Shown here piece after piece: positions 7,227 through 9,771 of a stretch of 9,771 nucleotides of DNA. The DNA is taken from the NCBI GenBank assembly GCA_029052375.1, contig JAIDJD010000252.1, positions 1 through 9,771 of the forward strand, read 5' to 3'. A program made the position numbers and the translations under genes. The notes under the pieces are model-generated. The model had not been told where the DNA came from. It was given only the letters and a program-made list of their open reading frames with translations, and did not search any database. Origin of the DNA: Duncaniella sp. (lineage in GTDB: Bacteria > Bacteroidota > Bacteroidia > Bacteroidales > Muribaculaceae). Numbering within the stretch: position 1 is the stretch's first letter; each line of letters begins with the position of its first letter.

Positions 7227-9097
7227 TGAGGGCTGATATAGAAGCTGTCGTGGCCGAGAACGCCAGGCGCAAGGCCCTGAAGGCCCGGTGGGATTATTCT
7301 CAGGAGACAGGCGACCCGCACGACCCGGGGCGCAGGGAGGAGTGCGGGCTGTGGCTCCCCGTGCAGATGCTCGCCGATGCCCGTTACTCGCCCTCGCTGC
7401 GCCCCGGAGAGATGGCGATGCTTAGGTTCAGGCACGACTTTGAGTATTGGGCGTGGCGCTGTGTGCGCATCATGGACAAGGTGTCGATGACCGAGGTGCC
7501 CTTTGTGCTCAACGCTCCCCAGCGGCGCCTGGTCAAGGAGCTCGAGCGGATGCGCAATGCCGGCGAGCCCCTGCGCCTGATAATGCTCAAGGCGCGCCAG
7601 TGGGGCGGGTCGACGCTGATACAGGTCTACTTCGCATGGATACAGATAGTGCATCGGCGCGGGTGGAACTCTCTGATATGCGCCCACGTCAAGGACACCT
7701 CGGCCACCATCCGCGGCATCTACTCGCGCCTGCTGTCCCGCTATCCCGAGGAATTCTGGGAGGAGGAGTGCAAGCCTGAGTTCAGGCCGTTCGAGCGGAT
7801 GACCAACACCCGCTTCATCCCCGGGCGCGAGTGCAGGGTGACGGTGTCGTCGAGCGAGAACCAGGAGTCGACCCGCGGCCAGGACTATGCTCTGGCCCAT
7901 CTGAGCGAGGTGGCCTTCTGGAAAGACTCTCCTCAGCACAATCCCGTGGACCTCATACGCTCGGTGACCTCGGGCATCATGCGCAAGCCTCTGTCGTTTG
8001 TCGCTCTCGAGAGCACGGCCAACGGCGTCGGCTACTTCTTCCACCGCGAGTGGATGCGTGCCTGCTCGGCCGAGGGGTCGGACAAGATGCCTTTCTTCGT
8101 GCCCTGGTTCGAGATAGGCATCTATGCCGAGCCTGTCGCCGACCCCGAGGCGCTGTGGGACAGCCTCGACGCATACGAGCGCGGTCTGTGGGAGGCCCAC
8201 GAGGGGGTGACGCTCGAGGGGCTGAGGTGGTATCATATGCGCAGGCGCGAGTATGAGGACCACCGCTCGATGATGACGGAGTTTCCCTCGACGCCCGACG
8301 AGGCTTTTGCGACCACTTCGCGCGGGGTGTTCCCGGCCGCTGGCGTCGCCCGCCTGCGCCGCGGCGTGCGGCCTCCGCTGATGACGGGCGAGCCCTTCGG
8401 GTGCCGCGGGTCGGTGCCATCGGACCTGTCGGCGCCCGGGTTTGCCGAAGACCCCTCGGGGGCCTGCAGGATATGGGAGCCTCCGCGTCCCGGGGCCTCG
8501 TATGTGGCGGCCGTGGACATCGGCGGGCGCTCGCGCGGGTCAGACTGGTCTGTGATTGTGGTGATAGACCGCCGGAGCGACCGTCCCGGCGAGCCTCCCG
8601 AGGTGGTGGCGCAGTGGCGCGGCCATATAGACCACGACCTGCTGGCGTGGAAGGCCGCGGCGCTGGCCAAGTGGTATGGGCGCGCGCTTCTGGCCGTCGA
8701 GAGCAATACGCTCGAGAGCGACGGGGCGGGAGAGGGGCCCTACATACTCTCGCGGCTGTCGCGTGTATACGGCAATCTCTACCGCCGTCGGCCCGGGCCT
8801 GAGGGCGGCGCGGGCCGGGTGGGGTTTCACACCAACCGCTCTACCAAGCACTCCATCATAGCCAACCTCATAGCCCTCGTGCGCGAGGATGGCTATATAG
8901 AGCGCGACGCCGGAGCGTGCGACGAGCTCGGGCAGTACGAGATGCAGGATGGCGGCGGCTTCGGGGCCCGGCGCGGGTGTCACGACGATATGCTGATGGC
9001 CCGCGCCATAGCCCTCTGGGTCCACGCCGAGGAGCGGCTCACCAATCCGCCGCTCTCCCGGGCCGAAATCCAGGCCCTGCGCGATATGTGCGGCTGA
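7226..9097 (+). CDS. Phage terminase large subunit (TerL-like), ATPase and nuclease motifs intact
   Basis: TerL is the motor and endonuclease that packages DNA into phage heads. This 623-aa protein has the full two-domain layout. In the N-terminal ATPase are an adenine-binding NAPQ (residues 96-99), Walker A KARQWGGST (122-130), a Walker B region AHLSEVAFW with the catalytic glutamate at 228 (S-E in place of D-E, which I recall as common in some TerL families), and the coupling motif ESTANG (262-267). The C-terminal RNase H-like nuclease has D431 in AVDIGG, E492 in VESN, and D587/D588 in CHDD, the expected acidic triad. The ATG at 7226 shares one base with the upstream stop; a GTG at 7223 is an alternative. 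No small terminase, portal, protease or capsid gene is nearby, so a complete prophage is not present here. A hairpin terminator follows directly. Identity is secure; its present-day role is open. Confidence 0.93.
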   Translation: MRADIEAVVAENARRKALKARWDYSQETGDPHDPGRREECGLWLPVQMLADARYSPSLRPGEMAMLRFRHDFEYWAWRCVRIMDKVSMTEVPFVLNAPQRRLVKELERMRNAGEPLRLIMLKARQWGGSTLIQVYFAWIQIVHRRGWNSLICAHVKDTSATIRGIYSRLLSRYPEEFWEEECKPEFRPFERMTNTRFIPGRECRVTVSSSENQESTRGQDYALAHLSEVAFWKDSPQHNPVDLIRSVTSGIMRKPLSFVALESTANGVGYFFHREWMRACSAEGSDKMPFFVPWFEIGIYAEPVADPEALWDSLDAYERGLWEAHEGVTLEGLRWYHMRRREYEDHRSMMTEFPSTPDEAFATTSRGVFPAAGVARLRRGVRPPLMTGEPFGCRGSVPSDLSAPGFAEDPSGACRIWEPPRPGASYVAAVDIGGRSRGSDWSVIVVIDRRSDRPGEPPEVVAQWRGHIDHDLLAWKAAALAKWYGRALLAVESNTLESDGAGEGPYILSRLSRVYGNLYRRRPGPEGGAGRVGFHTNRSTKHSIIANLIALVREDGYIERDAGACDELGQYEMQDGGGFGARRGCHDDMLMARAIALWVHAEERLTNPPLSRAEIQALRDMCG

Positions 9098-9103
9098 CAC
9101 CTG

Positions 9104-9134
9104 GGAGCGCACGGATAGGTCCGTGCGCTCCTTT
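9104..9134 (+). terminator. Rho-independent terminator after the terminase gene
   Basis: GGAGCGCACGGA (9104-9115) and TCCGTGCGCTCC (9120-9131) form a perfect 12-bp GC-rich stem with a TAGG loop, 6 bases after the terminase stop, followed by TTTAATATAATA. The T-tract is short but the stem is very strong. It separates the phage-like pair from the tRNA operon. Confidence 0.8.
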
Positions 9135-9237
9135 AATATAATAATGTGTAGCGATGTGAGTTATAGATTAAATACTGTCCTGTATCACTGAAAACTGTTT
9201 TTTATATGATTTTTCTTCAAAAAAAGATGTGAAAAGA

Positions 9238-9269
9238 TTTGGCGGTTTCGAATAAAGTGCGTAATTTTG
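9238..9269 (+). promoter_or_regulatory. Promoter of the tRNA operon
   Basis: TTTG (9238-9241), a 20-bp spacer and TAATTTTG (9262-9269) match both boxes of the Bacteroidetes consensus. The 40 bases upstream carry T- and A-runs that could act as an UP-like element. Transcription would begin about 9273-9275, giving a leader of nearly 50 bases before the first tRNA. The rest of 9135-9237 is AT-rich with no gene. Confidence 0.8.
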
Positions 9270-9272
9270 CAT

Positions 9273-9299
9273 CGCTTTTGAGACGGAAAGCGTCTCTCA
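9273..9299 (+). other. Structured leader of the tRNA operon
   Basis: Directly after the predicted transcription start, GAGACG (9280-9285) can pair with CGTCTC (9291-9296) around GAAAG; TTT (9277-9279) and AAA (9299-9301) extend it across a TC bulge. An alternative stem pairs CGCTTT (9273-9278) with AAAGCG (9287-9292). The two are mutually exclusive. A role in leader processing or antitermination is inference only. Confidence 0.35.
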
Positions 9300-9321
9300 A
9301 ACGACAGAACATTGAACATAT

Positions 9322-9395
9322 GCCTCTTTAGCTCAGTTGGCCAGAGCACGTGATTTGTAATCTCGGGGTCGTTGGTTCGAATCCGACAAGAGGCT
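9322..9395 (+). tRNA. tRNA-Thr (anticodon TGT)
   Basis: A complete 74-base cloverleaf: acceptor GCCTCTT/AAGAGGC, D stem GCTC/GAGC, anticodon loop TTTGTAA with TGT, T arm GTTGG-TTCGAAT-CCGAC and discriminator T at 9395. It reads ACA and, by wobble, related Thr codons. CCA is not encoded and must be added by the CCA-adding enzyme. The anticodon stem CGTGA/TCTCG contains a central T-T mismatch (positions 29 and 41). It is the first gene of the tRNA operon. Confidence 0.96.
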
Positions 9396-9433
9396 CAAGA
9401 ATTCAAGACGCCATCTCGAAATCTTATCCTATC

Positions 9434-9516
9434 GGGCGAATACCAGAGTGGCCAAATGGGGCAGACTGTAAATCTGCTGGTTTATACCTTCGGTGGTTCG
9501 AATCCATCTTCGCCCA
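9434..9516 (+). tRNA. tRNA-Tyr (anticodon GTA)
   Basis: An 83-base class II tRNA: acceptor GGGCGAA/TTCGCCC, anticodon stem GCAGA/TCTGC around CTGTAAA with GTA at 9468-9470, and a 14-base variable region with a short GGT/ACC stem as expected for bacterial tRNA-Tyr. The T arm is GGTGG-TTCGAAT-CCATC and the discriminator is A. CCA is not encoded. It follows tRNA-Thr by 38 bases. Confidence 0.97.
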
Positions 9517-9570
9517 CAACCTTGGCTCCAGGCGGAGCAGAGCGCTCGAGGCGCAAGCCGACAGCAACAC

Positions 9571-9643
9571 GCGGAAGTAGCTCAGTTGATAGAGCATCAG
9601 CCTTCCAAGCTGAGGGTCGCGAGTTTGAGCCTCGTCTTCCGCT
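9571..9643 (+). tRNA. tRNA-Gly (anticodon TCC)
   Basis: A 73-base cloverleaf: acceptor GCGGAAG/CTTCCGC, anticodon stem TCAGC/GCTGA around CTTCCAA with TCC at 9604-9606, T stem GCGAG/CTCGT and discriminator T. CCA is not encoded. Two normally invariant bases differ: the D loop AGTTGATA has A where G19 is expected (9589), and the T loop TTTGAGC has T where C56 is expected (9626). The two positions pair in tRNA folding, so the changes look compensatory and the gene is probably functional. Confidence 0.95.
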
Positions 9644-9696
9644 CGAAGCAAGTCTCAAGGCCGGCAGGCCGAGAGAAGACATTCTAAACCAATCAC

Positions 9697-9768
<72 letters not shown>

Positions 9769-9771
9769 CAA

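Noticed and set aside
6725..8263. A 512-codon minus-strand open frame across the terminase junction
   Set aside because: It overlaps the clearly identified TerL ATPase domain and has no recognisable motif.
4794..9271. The 11-bp direct repeat GTAATTTTGCA flanking the phage-like pair as attachment sites
   Set aside because: The same 11-mer is found at the rsmH promoter and fits a -7 promoter box; no copy of a tRNA end is found at the left border and no integrase is present.
9517..9696. Spacers between the tRNAs as possible small RNA genes
   Set aside because: They are 53-54 bases long with only weak local pairing (such as GGCCGGCAGGCC) and are probably removed during tRNA processing.

Overview
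The window looks like the chromosome of a GC-rich member of the Bacteroidales, probably a gut lineage; family level cannot be settled from the sequence. Three intergenic regions carry the Bacteroidetes-type -7 box TAnnTTTG, each as the same string GTAATTTTGCA. No gene shows a clear Shine-Dalgarno. The four tRNA genes lack encoded CCA, and their order Thr-Tyr-Gly-Thr is one I recall leading into tuf, tRNA-Trp, secE and nusG in this phylum.

Left part (1-1275): rsmH, the 16S rRNA m4C1402 methyltransferase that normally opens the division/cell-wall cluster, lies on the minus strand and points out of the window. Its promoter sits so close to the ATG that the mRNA should be nearly leaderless, and mraZ, which often precedes rsmH, is not there. 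The divergent intergenic region carries a 15-bp repeated palindrome.

Middle-left (1276-4675): aspT and aspD, a plus-strand pair. AspT exchanges aspartate for alanine and AspD decarboxylates aspartate to alanine and CO2. Together they form a decarboxylation cycle that consumes cytoplasmic protons and can build a proton-motive force.

Middle-right (4676-9134): after an 18-bp inverted repeat come two overlapping plus-strand genes of phage type. One is a 799-aa beta-rich protein that I read as a Bacteroidales phage-like structural protein. The other is a full-length large terminase subunit with intact ATPase and nuclease motifs. No integrase, portal, capsid, small terminase or lysis gene accompanies them. 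They have a host-like promoter box and a terminator of their own, and their codon choice resembles that of the host genes. This pair is the most unusual content of the window: a prophage remnant, or a domesticated DNA-packaging (gene-transfer-agent-like) module whose other parts lie elsewhere.

Right end (9135-9771): an AT-rich region with a strong promoter matching both Bacteroidetes boxes, a structured leader, then tRNA-Thr(TGT), tRNA-Tyr(GTA), tRNA-Gly(TCC) and tRNA-Thr(GGT). Two of these have unusual bases: an apparent A19-U56 exchange in tRNA-Gly and an A4/C69 mismatch in tRNA-Thr(GGT).
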